NCBI GenBank assembly: GCA_020072565.1
Contig: JAIQGI010000023.1
Coordinates: 1 to 33,928 of the forward strand
Direction: 5' to 3'
Source: Terriglobia bacterium
Lineage (GTDB): Bacteria; Acidobacteriota; UBA6911
Length of the DNA stretch: 33,928 bases
Shown here: piece by piece, positions 7,117 through 14,269 of the stretch
Numbering within the stretch: the stretch's first letter is position 1
Layout: every line of letters starts with the position of its first letter
Position numbers and translations under genes: made by a program
Notes under the pieces: model-generated
What the model was told of the DNA's origin: nothing
Databases searched by the model: none
Seen by the model: only the letters and a program-made list of their open reading frames with translations

Positions 7117-9684
7117 CTATGGGGCGGTCTTCTTTGCTTCAAGGCGTGTGATGTCTCCTCCCTCCCGTTTGCTCTGCCACACTGCCCAGCCGATGGCGGC
7201 AGCGCAGACCAATATGACAACGAGACCGATGAGGCGATGGACGAAGGGATTCCCTGCCGGTGAAGCATGGGGTACCGATACGTTGTAAGCCAGGATGAGT
7301 CCCAATGCCAGCAGGCTGACCATATTCATCACTTTGATCAGCGGGTTGATGGCGGGCCCGGCGGTGTCTTTCAGGGGATCACCGACGGTGTCACCGGTCA
7401 CGGCTGCTTTGTGCGCATCCGAGCCTTTGCCGCCGTAAATCCCATCCTCAATCATCTTTTTCGCATTATCCCAGGCTCCGCCGGCATCTGCCATGAACAC
7501 CGCGAGCAGTTGTCCCACGAGAATCATGCCGCCCAGGAACCCGCCAAGCGCATACGGGCCAAGCAGGAAGCCCACCAGGATTGGGGTGAGAATTGCCAGC
7601 AGACCCGGACCGATGAGTTCCTTCTGCGCCGTGTTGGTGCAGATATTGACGACACGGCCATAGTCGGGTTTCTTGGTGCCCGCCCAGATTGCAGCGTCAC
7701 GGAACTGCTCCCGGCACTCCTTGACGATGTAATAGGCTGCCCGGCCCACGGCCCGGATCAGCATGCTGCTGAACAGAAACGGCACCGCGCCGCCAATCAG
7801 GAACCCGATAAAGACCATTGGCTCTGCAACCGTAAGCTTGCCGGCTACAGCGAAATACTGGTCGACGCGCATCTGGCTGATCTTATCTTCGCTGCCGACG
7901 GCGATCACCGCGATGAAACTGGCGAAAAGCGACACAGCGGCAATGACCGCCGAGCCGATCGCGATTCCCTTGGTCTCCGCCTTGGTGGTGTTGCCGACAG
8001 CATCAAGGTCGGCAAGAATCTGCCGCGCGCGCTTGTAGCTGCCGGGGCTGCGGCGGTCCATCTCCTGGGCGTCGTACCCCATTTCTCCGATGCCGTTGGC
8101 GTTATCCGCGACGGGGCCGAACACATCCATCGAAATGGTGTTGCCGGTGAGGGTCAGCATCCCGATGCCGGCCATCGCAACTCCATAGGCGACGAAGAGA
8201 GGAGGGGTGCCGACATAGCAGAGCACCGAAAGCAGGATGGCGCCCGCGATGACGAGGATCATCGCCACTGTGGCCTCATAACCGACGGCAAAACCCTGAA
8301 TGATGTTGGTGGCGTGCCCGGTCTGGCACGACTTGGCAAGACTCTTGACGGGGGCATGAGTCGTGTGTGTGTAGTAGCTCGTCACCTTGTTGAGGACGAT
8401 CGCAAGAAAAACGCCGATGAGGCACGTCAATGCCGGACGCAAATCTAGGCCTGCGATGCCGAGATTCGCAAAATAACGGAGCTGCAAGGGGTCGCCGTTT
8501 GGAAATCCCGCCTTGGCCATCGGGTTCATCGCCAGATAACTGCTGTCGAAGTGAAGATACATGAAACCGAGGCCGCAGAATCCGAGCACACTGATCATGG
8601 AACCGATCCAGAACCCCCGGTGCACGCTGCGGAGAGCAGTGTCGGAGGTATCGTGCGGACCTGCTTTTACCGTATAGGTGCTGATGATGGAGCCGAGGAC
8701 GCCGATACCGCGCACGAGCAACGGGAAAATGACTCCTTTGTGCCCGAAGCTCGCCATGCCCAGGATCATGGCGGCGACGATCGTCACCTCATAGCTCTCG
8801 AAAATGTCCGCGGCCATACCGGCACAATCGCCGACATTGTCACCCACGTTGTCCGCAATGGTCGCGGCATTGCGCGGGTCGTCTTCGGGAATGTCCTTCT
8901 CAATCTTCCCCACGAGATCCGCTCCGACATCGGCGGCTTTGGTGTAGATGCCGCCGCCGACGCGCATGAACAATGCGAGCAGGGTTCCGCCGAAGCCGAA
9001 GCCGAGGAGCGCTTCGTATGCTTTGTCACCGAAGATCAAGAATATCGTTGTGCCGCCGAGCAATCCCAACCCGTCGGTCAGCATGCCGGTGATCGTTCCC
9101 GTGCGGTAGCCCAGCTGCATTGCTTCGCCGTAGCTGCGTGTGGCGGCAGCGGCGACACGCAGGTTTCCGGTTGTCGCCAGTCGCATCCCGACAAACCCCA
9201 CCGTCCAACTGAACAGGGCACCGACGAGAAACGCGCAGGCTCTTCCCCACCGGAAAGCATTTTCAGCGCCGGGATAGGTAATGAAAAGCAGGATGGTCAA
9301 AAGGATGATCAATGGACCGATACGGCGAAACTGGGCCGCAAGATAGGCATTCGCTCCTTCGCGCACCGCAGCGGTAATCTCCTGCATCTTCGGCGTGCCG
9401 CGATCCGCGCGCGTGACCTGTTTGACGAGAAGCACCGCATAGAGCAACCCGGAAATCGCAATCGCCAGAACCGTCATCAAACACGCGATTTCCATCGGGG
9501 AGTACTTTGGATCGGTGAAGAGGGAAAATGGAATGAACCGTTTCACCTCATCTGGCGCTGAAGCCGAGGTCTGGGCCGAAACCGACCGCCAGACGTAGGC
9601 GGCGGCGAAAATAACCATCATCGCCAGGAGATAGCTTCTCCGAAGCCGCGACTGTGGGAGAAAGAGCTGTTTCAGACTTTTCAT
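7117..9684 (-). CDS. hppA: Membrane-bound proton-translocating pyrophosphatase, K+-independent type
   Basis: Hydrolyses pyrophosphate and pumps protons across the cytoplasmic membrane. The PPi-binding signature is complete at residues 251-293, with DVGADLVGKIEKD, DDPRNAATIADNVGDNVGD and CAGMAAD. A second acidic cluster near the C-terminus reads FMADAGGAWDNAKK and GDTVGDPLKDTAGPA. At 564-573 the sequence is GNTTKAETKG. Lys at this position (568) marks the K+-independent subfamily, where K+-dependent enzymes have Ala. About 16 membrane segments are expected. At 855 aa it is longer than most bacterial homologues (about 670-800). The extra is at the N-terminus: a basic start, a hydrophobic stretch at 18-30 and then VSAQTSASAPDE, which resembles a signal peptide before the usual first membrane helix. 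No clear ribosome-binding site precedes the ATG at 9684, so a later start is possible. Confidence 0.95.
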   Translation of the reverse strand: MKSLKQLFLPQSRLRRSYLLAMMVIFAAAYVWRSVSAQTSASAPDEVKRFIPFSLFTDPKYSPMEIACLMTVLAIAISGLLYAVLLVKQVTRADRGTPKMQEITAAVREGANAYLAAQFRRIGPLIILLTILLFITYPGAENAFRWGRACAFLVGALFSWTVGFVGMRLATTGNLRVAAAATRSYGEAMQLGYRTGTITGMLTDGLGLLGGTTIFLIFGDKAYEALLGFGFGGTLLALFMRVGGGIYTKAADVGADLVGKIEKDIPEDDPRNAATIADNVGDNVGDCAGMAADIFESYEVTIVAAMILGMASFGHKGVIFPLLVRGIGVLGSIISTYTVKAGPHDTSDTALRSVHRGFWIGSMISVLGFCGLGFMYLHFDSSYLAMNPMAKAGFPNGDPLQLRYFANLGIAGLDLRPALTCLIGVFLAIVLNKVTSYYTHTTHAPVKSLAKSCQTGHATNIIQGFAVGYEATVAMILVIAGAILLSVLCYVGTPPLFVAYGVAMAGIGMLTLTGNTISMDVFGPVADNANGIGEMGYDAQEMDRRSPGSYKRARQILADLDAVGNTTKAETKGIAIGSAVIAAVSLFASFIAVIAVGSEDKISQMRVDQYFAVAGKLTVAEPMVFIGFLIGGAVPFLFSSMLIRAVGRAAYYIVKECREQFRDAAIWAGTKKPDYGRVVNICTNTAQKELIGPGLLAILTPILVGFLLGPYALGGFLGGMILVGQLLAVFMADAGGAWDNAKKMIEDGIYGGKGSDAHKAAVTGDTVGDPLKDTAGPAINPLIKVMNMVSLLALGLILAYNVSVPHASPAGNPFVHRLIGLVVILVCAAAIGWAVWQSKREGGDITRLEAKKTAP

Positions 9685-10252
9685 AGGAATTTTCAGACTC
9701 CAGTGCTGTGGATAGAAGCTTGCGCTCTCATTGAGCGATGATGTGTCCCACGCCCACGTAACGCCCCAATAACTTCGGTTCCAACCGTGATCCTCTGAGA
9801 GATTCGGACCGGTAACAGAGCAAATAAGATTGTGCGTCCTGAATAATCTGATCAGTCCGGCAGCCTCGGGATTTCCGGCCGCCGGCAGTCAGTATCGGTT
9901 TGAAGTTACCCATTCCCATAAATATCTGTGATTACCGGGTATCAAGACCACCCTATCGGCATCTCCACATCAAAAAAATGCTTCATTTTATGAAAAGGTC
10001 AAGGCCCTTGTCAATCCGACCTTATTGCAGCCTGCGATTTGGACGGTGAGAAAAAGCAAGCCACGAATGACCCGAAGAAGACGAATGGGGTCCGGGCAAG
10101 CGCATCCGCCGTCGCTGCGGAGTCGCATGTCGAGGCACGTTCGCGATGCGTTGACGAATTTGACCTTGCGGTGAGCGGCCTGAAGGGCGGTTACGGAGGC
10201 CTATGCGGAAGATTTGCCTGGTCGGGGAGGGGATCTGAGGAATAAGGCGGCT
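9685..10252. other. 568-bp intergenic stretch upstream of hppA
   Basis: This holds a candidate hppA promoter at 9987-10014, giving a leader of about 300 nt. A 63-codon open frame on the minus strand (9728-9919) has no recognisable features or ribosome-binding site and is not called. Around 10055-10085 there is a 9-bp-type tract (CCACGAATGACCCGAAGAAGACGAAT), a one-armed relative of the palindromes elsewhere. Nothing else is recognised at 10090-10252. Confidence 0.45.
9987..10014 (-). promoter_or_regulatory. Candidate sigma-70 promoter for hppA
   Basis: On the minus strand a perfect TTGACA (10009-10014) is followed after 16 bp by CATAAA (9987-9992), in an AT-rich patch unlike its surroundings. 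It points at hppA, about 300 bp upstream of the start codon. The -10 element is a poor match, so the call rests mainly on the -35. Confidence 0.35.
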
Positions 10253-10492
10253 TTAGTCGACGCGGAACGCCCTCAAGGATTTGCGGAGTTTCGACTCGTG
10301 GGTTTCCAGAATGGACAATACTTCCCGGGGATCGCATCCAGATTGTGAAGCGATTTCCTCTACGCTCTTTCCCGCATAATGAACCTGCATAAAGATGCGC
10401 CTGGGGAGGTCAGCCCACGAGCGGATTTCTTCCATAATAGCCTCATACAAAAGGTAGCGCGTGTTGCCAAGACTCAATGCGTTGGCTGCCAT
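10253..10492 (-). CDS. Small helix-turn-helix protein resembling sigma-70 region 4
   Basis: A 79-aa protein (93 aa if the upstream ATG at 10534 is used). Residues about 20-75 read as three helices, RSWADLPRRIFMQVHYAGKS, VEEIASQSGCDPREVLSI and ESKLRKSLRAF. This is the pattern of ECF sigma region 4.2: a hydrophobic 'L-P-R-x-F' helix, a short 'S-x-x-E-I-A' first HTH helix, and a basic C-terminal helix. There is no region 2, so it cannot be a complete sigma factor. It may be an orphan DNA- or RNA-polymerase-binding domain or the remains of one. GGGGA lies shortly before the ATG at 10492, while the ATG at 10534 has no ribosome-binding site. It is followed by the long hppA leader and preceded by a palindromic repeat, so it is probably monocistronic. 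Confidence 0.55.
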   Translation of the reverse strand: MAANALSLGNTRYLLYEAIMEEIRSWADLPRRIFMQVHYAGKSVEEIASQSGCDPREVLSILETHESKLRKSLRAFRVD

Positions 10493-10590
10493 ATCGTCCC
10501 CCGATCCTGCCGGTCTTTCATCCTGCCTCCACACATTAGACGTAAGATGTCGGAAAAAAGTTGTCTGCCTCTGCTGCGAAAATAGACAAA

Positions 10591-10636
10591 TCGGTATCGG
10601 AACCGGTTTCGGGATCGGGATCGGTCCCGATACCGA
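10591..10636. repeat. Palindrome with 6-bp periodic arms (TCGGTA/TCGGGA)
   Basis: TCGGTATCGG at 10591-10600 is perfectly inverted as CCGATACCGA at 10627-10636. The 26-nt interior continues the hexamer rhythm (CGGGAT, CGGGAT, CGGTCC). It lies in the 365-bp gap between the sigma-4-like gene and the SPFH operon, which read away from each other. The stretch 10640-10800 shows nothing else. Confidence 0.7.
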
Positions 10637-10803
10637 CGCTCACCAACCGGATAACATGAGCTTTTTATTCGTCACAGGGTGCGCCCCGGCGCGTACGGGA
10701 CTGGTCCCTAACAAGCAAATAGAGTCGACCATTTCCGGGCGCAGGATACTGGCAGATGCCGCCAGCTCCAAACCCGAATCCAGCAATCAGCATAAAACTG
10801 TTC

Positions 10804-10833
10804 TTGACAACAGTGAAATCATTATGATATCGT
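10804..10833 (+). promoter_or_regulatory. Candidate promoter of the SPFH operon
   Basis: A perfect -35 TTGACA at 10804-10809 is followed after 18 bp by TATCGT (10828-10833), a 4/6 match to TATAAT. Transcription would start near 10840, leaving a short leader containing AGGAGG at 10845-10850, 7 nt before the ATG at 10858. The -10 lies inside the palindrome at 10823-10845. Confidence 0.45.
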
Positions 10834-10845
10834 TTCAATATCATA
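10823..10845. promoter_or_regulatory. Perfect palindrome, candidate repressor operator
   Basis: TATGATAT (10823-10830), a 7-nt spacer, then ATATCATA (10838-10845). A further ATCAT half-site at 10818-10822 forms ATCAT-T-ATGAT with the left arm, giving three half-sites in a row. The palindrome covers the predicted -10 and start point and abuts the ribosome-binding site, the classic position for a repressor. The operon's own ribbon-helix-helix protein is the obvious candidate binder, by inference. Confidence 0.55.
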
Positions 10846-10857
10846 GGAGGCTTTTCC

Positions 10858-11727
10858 ATGATGCGGGAAAAGGAAATCAAGGGCATTAACGGTTTCTTGA
10901 TGTTGTTGGTACTGCTGGTTGTACTGGCGCTTTCGATTGTGATGCTTGTGAGTGGGATACGGAATCTGGATACCCTCTCGATCATCCTGTCGCTTGCGGT
11001 GCTGGTAGCGACGGTCGTTTGCCTGTTCGGGTTGACGGCGGTAAATCCCAACGAGGCGAAGGTGGTCCAACTCTTTGGGAGATACAAGGGCTCGCTCAAA
11101 CAGCAGGGCTTCTTGTGGGTAAATCCGCTCACCAACCGCCGCAAGGTGTCTTTGCGGGTGCGCAATTTCGAGAGCACCAAGCTGAAGGTAAACGATCATG
11201 ACGGCAATCCGATCGAGATAGCGGCGGTTGTCGTCTGGCGTGTTGTGGAAACTGCAGAAGCGGTTTTTGAAGTAGACGACTATGAGCATTTTGTGCACGT
11301 GCAGAGCGAGGCGGCGGTACGCATCCTGGCCACATCGTATCCATACGATGCTCACCAGGACGGGCAGATTTCGTTGCGGATGTCAGTGGCGGAAATCTCC
11401 CACAAGCTCCGCGATGAAATCCACGAGCGCCTGGCAAAAGCCGGCGTGGAGGTGATCGAGGCGCGCATCAGTCATCTGGCCTATGCACCTGAGATCGCCA
11501 GTGCGATGCTGCGGCGGCAACAGGCGAGTGCGATCATCGCAGCGCGCCAGAAGATCGTCGAGGGCGCCGTGGGAATGGTCGAGATGGCGCTGGACCAGTT
11601 AAGTGCGAAGCAGGTCGTGCAGCTCGACGAGGAGCGGAAGGCAGCGATGGTGAGCAACCTGCTTGTTGTCCTGTGCAGCGATCGTGATGCGCAACCGGTT
11701 GTCAACACCGGCACGCTGTATCAATAG
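10858..11727 (+). CDS. SPFH/Band-7 (stomatin-prohibitin-flotillin) membrane protein
   Basis: A 289-aa protein starting with two close membrane segments (about 10-32 and 37-58, separated by GIRNLDTLS), followed by an SPFH domain. Characteristic blocks are [19 protein letters not shown], the strand-rich [38 protein letters not shown] and [19 protein letters not shown]. An Ala/Gln-rich helix follows ([20 protein letters not shown]), which in this family drives ring assembly at the membrane face. SPFH proteins organise membrane microdomains or control proteases, and no protease gene is nearby. AGGAGG is 7 nt upstream. It is first of three genes, 31 bp before the ribbon-helix-helix gene. The ATG at 10861 is an equally possible start. 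Confidence 0.9.
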   Translation: MMREKEIKGINGFLMLLVLLVVLALSIVMLVSGIRNLDTLSIILSLAVLVATVVCLFGLTAVNPNEAKVVQLFGRYKGSLKQQGFLWVNPLTNRRKVSLRVRNFESTKLKVNDHDGNPIEIAAVVVWRVVETAEAVFEVDDYEHFVHVQSEAAVRILATSYPYDAHQDGQISLRMSVAEISHKLRDEIHERLAKAGVEVIEARISHLAYAPEIASAMLRRQQASAIIAARQKIVEGAVGMVEMALDQLSAKQVVQLDEERKAAMVSNLLVVLCSDRDAQPVVNTGTLYQ

Positions 11728-11758
11728 AGTCGGGAGTGGTTCTCCGGCTGGAAACAAC

Positions 11759-11968
11759 ATGGCACCACGAAAGACATTCCTGCTCCGGCTCGATCCGGCG
11801 ACGCACGAAGCCTTGCAGCGCTGGGCCGATGCCGAGATGCGCAGCCTGAATGCGCAGATCGAGTTCCTGCTGCGCATTGCCCTTCGGCAGGCGGGACGAT
11901 TGCGGCCGGAGATAGCAGTCCCGCCCGGCGGAGACGAACCGGAACGGCTTCACGGCCCTAAGGGGTAG
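11759..11968 (+). CDS. Arc-type ribbon-helix-helix DNA-binding protein
   Basis: A 69-aa protein. Residues 5-11 (KTFLLRL) form the DNA-contacting strand, followed by helix A (PATHEALQRWADAE) and helix B (SLNAQIEFLLRIALRQAG), ending in a proline/glycine-rich tail. This is the MetJ/Arc fold, which binds palindromic operators as dimers of dimers. Related proteins are sometimes labelled antitoxins, but no toxin gene is present; the partners are a membrane SPFH protein and a DUF3592-like protein. The start was chosen at the ATG at 11759, where the fold begins; a longer reading from 11663 would overlap the SPFH gene. The gene lies 31 bp after the SPFH stop and 5 bp before the next ATG. An autoregulatory role on the palindrome at 10823-10845 is inferred from position only. 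Confidence 0.8.
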   Translation: MAPRKTFLLRLDPATHEALQRWADAEMRSLNAQIEFLLRIALRQAGRLRPEIAVPPGGDEPERLHGPKG

Positions 11969-11973
11969 GCGAT

Positions 11974-12762
11974 ATGAAATCTCAGATCCTGCTCATGCAG
12001 CCGCAGCACAACTGGACTCCTCCGAACGGGCTCGACCATGCGCGGCCGCGCGCGGTCGTGCTGACCGCCGGGGGCAAGGTGGTGCTGGTGCTTGCGGTCC
12101 TCCTTTTGGCAGGAGGCATCACGGCAGGTGTTGCCCTCGGCATTGCTGCAAGCCGGGGTGCGCAGGAAGCTCGCCTGCTGCAGCGGGAAGGGCAAATCGC
12201 CGATGGTGTGGTCACCAGGGTTTGGCGCGCAGGCGATGAGGACAGGCAACCTTGGATTTCGTACCGCTTTGACTTCCGGGGGCGGTACTATAACCGGAAT
12301 GTCGAAGTCCCGCTTGGGATCTGGAAAGAGTTGCGGGCCGGCTCCCCTATCCGGATTCGGTTTGCTCCATCACGCCCCGATCTAAATCATCCTGCGAGAC
12401 TGGGCCTGGAGCGGATACCGCCCGCGGTCCCGTTCTTGGTGGCTTGCTCGTTGATGATATCGAGCCCGCTCCTCCTGCTCCTAATCCGGCGCCAACGGCG
12501 TCTGCTGGCCGAAGGCCGGCCGGCGCCGGGTATTGTCACCAGACATGGCGAGATGCAGCGTGGATCACACGGGGAAAAGCGCGGCGTGAAGTACCACTAC
12601 GAATTCAGCCTGCTGAGCGGGGCCATCGCCCGCGGATCCGCCGGGCCGGTGAAAATTCCACCCGCGGTCGGCAGCAGGATCACGGTCCTGTATGATCCGG
12701 AAAATCCACGCCGGAGCGTGCCGTACCCGTTCCCATCGCCTCTGGTCAAATTGATGCACTAA
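11974..12762 (+). CDS. DUF3592-like membrane protein with two extracytoplasmic-type modules
   Basis: A 262-aa protein with two membrane segments (about 33-58 and 148-170). Each is followed by a similar beta-rich module. The first holds GVVTRVWR, ISYRFDFRGRYY and GSPIRIRFAPSRPDLNHP; the second holds GIVTRHGEM, KYHYEFSLLSG and GSRITVLYDPENPRRSVPY. The pattern 'V-T-R ... Y-x-F ... G-x-x-I-x-V-x-Y-x-P-x-x-P' is that of DUF3592 domains, whose function is unknown. The tandem arrangement suggests an internal duplication. The ATG follows the previous stop by 5 bp, with the purine-rich end of that gene (AAGGGG) as ribosome-binding site, so translation is probably coupled. A role with the SPFH protein at the membrane is inferred from the operon alone. 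Confidence 0.7.
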   Translation: MKSQILLMQPQHNWTPPNGLDHARPRAVVLTAGGKVVLVLAVLLLAGGITAGVALGIAASRGAQEARLLQREGQIADGVVTRVWRAGDEDRQPWISYRFDFRGRYYNRNVEVPLGIWKELRAGSPIRIRFAPSRPDLNHPARLGLERIPPAVPFLVACSLMISSPLLLLLIRRQRRLLAEGRPAPGIVTRHGEMQRGSHGEKRGVKYHYEFSLLSGAIARGSAGPVKIPPAVGSRITVLYDPENPRRSVPYPFPSPLVKLMH

Positions 12763-12767
12763 CGCGC

Positions 12768-12773
12768 TATCAT
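12768..12773 (+). promoter_or_regulatory. -10-like TATCAT exactly 6 nt before an ATG
   Basis: GC-TATCAT-N6-ATG, where the ATG (12780) opens the ankyrin remnant. The spacing is the same as at 18910 and 29539, and would place the transcription start at or next to the A of the ATG. No -35 was seen. Confidence 0.3.
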
Positions 12774-12779
12774 ATAACC

Positions 12780-12934
12780 ATGGAAAATAAACTGGTTGAA
12801 GCTTTGCGTGCGGGGAAGCTGGCGGCCGTAAGGGCAGCAATCAAGGAAAAAGTGGCGACAAGCAGGGCCGCACGCCGATCGGGATCGCCCGGAAATCAGA
12901 GCGGGAACAACTGGTCGACATGATGCTGGCATGA
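12780..12934 (+). pseudogene. Decayed ankyrin-repeat protein gene
   Basis: From the ATG at 12780 the reading is MENKLVEALRAGKLAAVRAAIKEK, the usual opening of a short ankyrin-repeat protein. It then loses sense and stops at 12924. In the -1 frame, from about 12848, the sequence becomes GDKQGRTPIGIARKSEREQL, then VDMMLA and a TGA at 12932-12934. That is a canonical final ankyrin repeat (G-R-T-P-I-x-x-A). The gene has therefore lost an internal piece and one reading frame. A single sequencing indel cannot account for it alone, because the middle of the repeat is also missing. Confidence 0.65.
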
Positions 12935-13035
12935 GAGATCGATATCTCGAGTTGCGCATACTTCGCCCCACCCTGCAAGCGCATATCCACCCATGACCGC
13001 GTATTCGATTTGAGCCACGACCGGGCCAGACTCCC

Positions 13036-13377
13036 TTAATCCCGCACGAAGTGCGGCACTTCCGCGGGGAGCTCAATGGAAAGCTCCACCACGCCGGAAA
13101 ACTTCCCGCCGCGCTGCCACGGGATCTGGCAGATCATCTTTTTCACCCCCGCCTTTTCAATGGTGTAAACGCTGGCCTTCGGGTGCTGCAGCAATTGCTG
13201 CAGTTTGGTGCGAGAGGGCTCGGGGTGGCAGTCCAGCGCACTCTTTCCGACCAGCTTCATCCCACCGTCCGCGGCAAAGGTCGCAGCCGACTTATCGTTC
13301 ATTTCCAGGATGACGCCTTTGGCATCCAGAACCGTAATCGCAACGGGGAACTCTTTCACCCAAGGATGGTTCGTCAT
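13036..13377 (-). CDS. Stand-alone PAS-domain protein
   Basis: A 113-aa protein that is essentially one PAS fold: MTNHPWVKEFPVAITVLDAKG, then ILEMNDKSAATFA, a helical middle with LVGKSALDCHPEPSRTKL, and the closing strands YTIEKAGVKKMICQIPW and GVVELSIELPAEVPHFVRD. There is no kinase, cyclase or DNA-binding domain attached, so it would sense a ligand or bind a partner. His-Pro residues in DCHPEPS are typical of this single-domain group, but no heme or flavin ligand can be assigned. The start was chosen at the ATG at 13377 because the family begins there and the upstream 17 codons are unrelated Arg/Gly-rich sequence. It is the last gene of the leftward polysaccharide arm, 69 bp after hddC. Confidence 0.7.
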   Translation of the reverse strand: MTNHPWVKEFPVAITVLDAKGVILEMNDKSAATFAADGGMKLVGKSALDCHPEPSRTKLQQLLQHPKASVYTIEKAGVKKMICQIPWQRGGKFSGVVELSIELPAEVPHFVRD

Positions 13378-13446
13378 TACTTGGCCTATCGGGAGGGCTC
13401 CCCGGGGTCGCCCCCGAGGCACCTCCAAAATAAAAAATTGATGTCT

Positions 13447-14157
13447 TCAAGAAATCCGCGGTAATTCTTGCTGTGCCCGGGCATAGTCCTCAGGCACGCC
13501 AATGTCGATGAAATAGCCGTCGTGGACAAATCCCGCGATGGTGATTTCATCGGCCATCTTTTCGAGAAAATCGGTCTCAAGGGAGAACTCTTCCGGAAAT
13601 ACAAAGCGCTCAATCCCCTGCCGATTCAGCAGATAGACGCCACCGTTTATCAACCCTGCGGCGGTTTTTTTCTTCTCCCGGAACCCTGTGATCCGGCCGT
13701 CGTCGAGAGCCACCGTGCCGTAGCGCTCGAAGTTCCGCAGCGGCTTGAGAGCCAAGGTGAGGTCAGCGCGCATGGACCGATGAAACTCATAGAAGCGTGG
13801 GAGATCGACGTCAAAAAATGTGTCTCCGTTAAACACGAACACGTCATTCCGGGAAGTCATCTTCAGAGCTTTCCACACTGCTCCGCCTGTCCCCAACGGG
13901 CGGTCTTCCACGCAATAGCGAATCGCCATCGTGCCCCGGCGTTCGCCGAAATGCTCTTTGATGAGCTCATGCAGGTGACCGGTTGCCAGGATCGTCCTGG
14001 CAACCCCGTTCTGCGCCATCCGGTCCAGGAGAATTTCCAGGAAAGGGCGGCCGCCCACATCCACCATGACCTTGGGCCGGTCCGACGCCACGGAACGGAT
14101 CCTGGTTCCCAATCCTCCCGCAAGAACAATCGCTTCAAACTCCGGCATGCCGGCCAA
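13447..14157 (-). CDS. hddC: D-glycero-alpha-D-manno-heptose-1-phosphate guanylyltransferase (HddC-like)
   Basis: A 236-aa nucleotidyltransferase. Residues about 9-30 contain the Rossmann-type signature AIVLAGGLGTRIRSVASDRPK, with the Gly-rich loop and the substrate Arg/Lys. Further on are EDRPLGTGGAVWKAL (base/phosphate binding), VFNGDTFFDVDL (metal-binding Asp), and GLINGGVYLLNR and FIDIGVPEDYARAQ near the end. The single-domain length and the motif set fit the sugar-1-phosphate transferases that make GDP-heptose or NDP-hexoses. The HddC call depends on the adjacent hddA, which makes the matching 7-phosphate to 1,7-bisphosphate step. A second ATG at 14148 is possible. The guanylyl versus other nucleotide preference is not visible from motifs. 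Confidence 0.8.
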   Translation of the reverse strand: MAGMPEFEAIVLAGGLGTRIRSVASDRPKVMVDVGGRPFLEILLDRMAQNGVARTILATGHLHELIKEHFGERRGTMAIRYCVEDRPLGTGGAVWKALKMTSRNDVFVFNGDTFFDVDLPRFYEFHRSMRADLTLALKPLRNFERYGTVALDDGRITGFREKKKTAAGLINGGVYLLNRQGIERFVFPEEFSLETDFLEKMADEITIAGFVHDGYFIDIGVPEDYARAQQELPRIS

Positions 14158-14169
14158 TTAGCTCCATGT

Positions 14170-14266
14170 CTGTCAGAATCTGCAAAAAGCAGTCATAAGT
14201 CACAAGCAATGAGTGATGAGTCAATGCCGCTTCTGACAGTTCGAATGAAAGATACTCATCACTCAT
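14170..14266. repeat. Nested palindromes with 7-bp periodic arms (ATGAGTG)
   Basis: The outer/inner pairs interlock: CTGTCAGAA (14170-14178) with TTCTGACAG (14231-14239), a perfect 9-bp match; and ATGAGTGATGAGT (14209-14221) with ACTCATCACTCAT (14254-14266), a perfect 13-bp match. The 13-bp arm is almost two copies of the heptamer ATGAGTG. It fills the 112-bp gap between hddA and hddC. The same heptamer builds the element at 22224-22287. Confidence 0.85.
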
Positions 14267-14269
14267 GAC

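Noticed and set aside
7267-9561. Long plus-strand open frames (393 and 336 codons) opposite hppA
   Set aside because: His/Asp/Arg-rich low-meaning translations antisense to an unmistakable pyrophosphatase; caused by codon bias.
9728-9900. ydaO/yuaA (c-di-AMP) riboswitch in the hppA leader
   Set aside because: Only a loose likeness around 'CCGAATC...CAG'; the other conserved segments of the class could not be located.
9728-9919. 63-codon minus-strand frame in the hppA leader
   Set aside because: No ribosome-binding site, no recognisable features, and composition like the surrounding non-coding DNA.
11759-11968. Toxin-antitoxin antitoxin call for the ribbon-helix-helix protein
   Set aside because: No toxin-like gene is adjacent; the partners are membrane proteins, so only DNA binding is supported.
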